The notes under the pieces: model-generated
Databases searched by the model: none
The model's input: only the letters and a program-made list of their open reading frames with translations
Told to the model about the DNA's origin: nothing
Program-made: the position numbers and the translations under genes
Origin: an uncultured Cardiobacterium sp.
Lineage (GTDB): Bacteria; Pseudomonadota; Gammaproteobacteria; Cardiobacteriales; Cardiobacteriaceae
Direction: 5' to 3'
DNA: 12,672 nucleotides
Assembly (NCBI RefSeq): GCF_938028825.1
Contig: NZ_CALIZP010000023.1
Coordinates: 1-12,672, forward strand
Shown: positions 12,421 to 12,672 of the stretch, in pieces
How the letters are laid out: the number at the start of each line of letters is the position of its first letter
Position numbering within the stretch: the stretch's first letter is position 1

Positions 12421-12672
12421 TCAGACGCTTGCCGGGCCGTCGTAGTAGCGGCGGTGGTTCTTGATGGCGGCGAGGCGGTAGGGCGCGGGGTTGTCGTGCG
12501 GCATTTCCACGTCGCTGGCGCCGTCCGGGGCGTGCCAGTAGTCGAGGTAGGTGGGGTAGTCGATTTCGCGGCGCGCGGCGAGCAGGGCGCGGTGCGCGTC
12601 GCGGCAGCGGTGCTTGCGGTAGTCGGCGCTGATGGTGGCGGCGAGGTATTCGCCGGTGCAGCCGGAGCCGTA
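12421..12672 (-). CDS. mvaS: Hydroxymethylglutaryl-CoA synthase, C-terminal part (runs off the window)
   Basis: HMG-CoA synthase condenses acetyl-CoA with acetoacetyl-CoA, the first committed step of the mevalonate pathway. The last 83 residues are present. They open with YGSGCTGEYLAATISADYRKH, matching the SYGSGSVGEFYSATL strand of bacterial MvaS, and continue HRALLAARREIDYPTYLDYW and YRLAAIKNHRRYY before the stop at 12421. The catalytic Cys, Glu and His lie upstream, outside the window. The frame is not in the longer-ORF class because of the edge, but codon use and GC at third positions match the neighbouring genes. With mevalonate kinase on the same strand 578 bp downstream, a mevalonate cluster is likely. 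Confidence 0.85.
   Translation of the reverse strand, partial: YGSGCTGEYLAATISADYRKHRCRDAHRALLAARREIDYPTYLDYWHAPDGASDVEMPHDNPAPYRLAAIKNHRRYYDGPASV

Overview
The window looks like a chromosomal segment of a GC-rich gammaproteobacterium. The order aroA-cmk-rpsA-ihfB is typical of that class. Mevalonate-pathway genes at the right end are unusual there and, with overall protein similarity as I remember it, suggest a Cardiobacteriaceae-like organism. The lineage is inference; no search was run.

Region 1 (1-1714) is a decayed mobile region. It begins with the C-terminal part of a P2/PBSX-type phage portal protein, interrupted by an in-frame TAG. A bidirectional terminator follows, then a convergent, deleted and frameshifted Mu Com-like zinc-finger gene. 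Next come about 470 bp with nothing recognisable and a 321-bp AT-rich element with 44-nt inverted ends and seven GTGCAA boxes. The region closes with an 18-nt copy of a tRNA-Gly 3' end followed by a terminator. That is what the far attachment site of an element integrated into a tRNA-Gly gene should look like.

Region 2 (1715-3271) holds an inverted pair of about 35-nt intergenic repeats, a predicted outer-membrane lipoprotein on the plus strand, and a convergent lipoprotein on the minus strand that also has a C-terminal membrane helix.

Region 3 (2702-8945, minus strand) is a long co-directional block: 10-codon leader peptide, CDF metal exporter, class II-type EPSP synthase (aroA), cytidylate kinase (cmk), ribosomal protein S1 (rpsA), IHF beta (ihfB), membrane-anchored thermonuclease, lipoprotein. 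Several junctions overlap or lie a few bases apart (aroA/cmk 8 nt, ihfB/nuclease 11 nt, nuclease/lipoprotein 3 bp), which indicates translational coupling.

Region 4 (8946-10553) carries a divergent Nramp-superfamily permease that lacks the canonical metal-binding residues. It has its own promoter and a strong terminator. Two metal-ion transporters of different families therefore face away from each other across about 300 bp.

Region 5 (10578-12672, minus strand) has mevalonate kinase, a BrnT/BrnA toxin-antitoxin pair, and the C-terminus of HMG-CoA synthase running off the window edge. The toxin-antitoxin pair sits between the two mevalonate genes. The toxin carries an apparent one-base deletion. 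Adding one G restores the family C-terminus and an ATGA overlap with the antitoxin.

No complete novel defence or biosynthetic system is visible. The best leads are the inverted-repeat GTGCAA element, the tRNA-Gly attachment site, the leader peptide of the CDF gene, the unusual Nramp-like permease and the broken toxin inside the mevalonate cluster.
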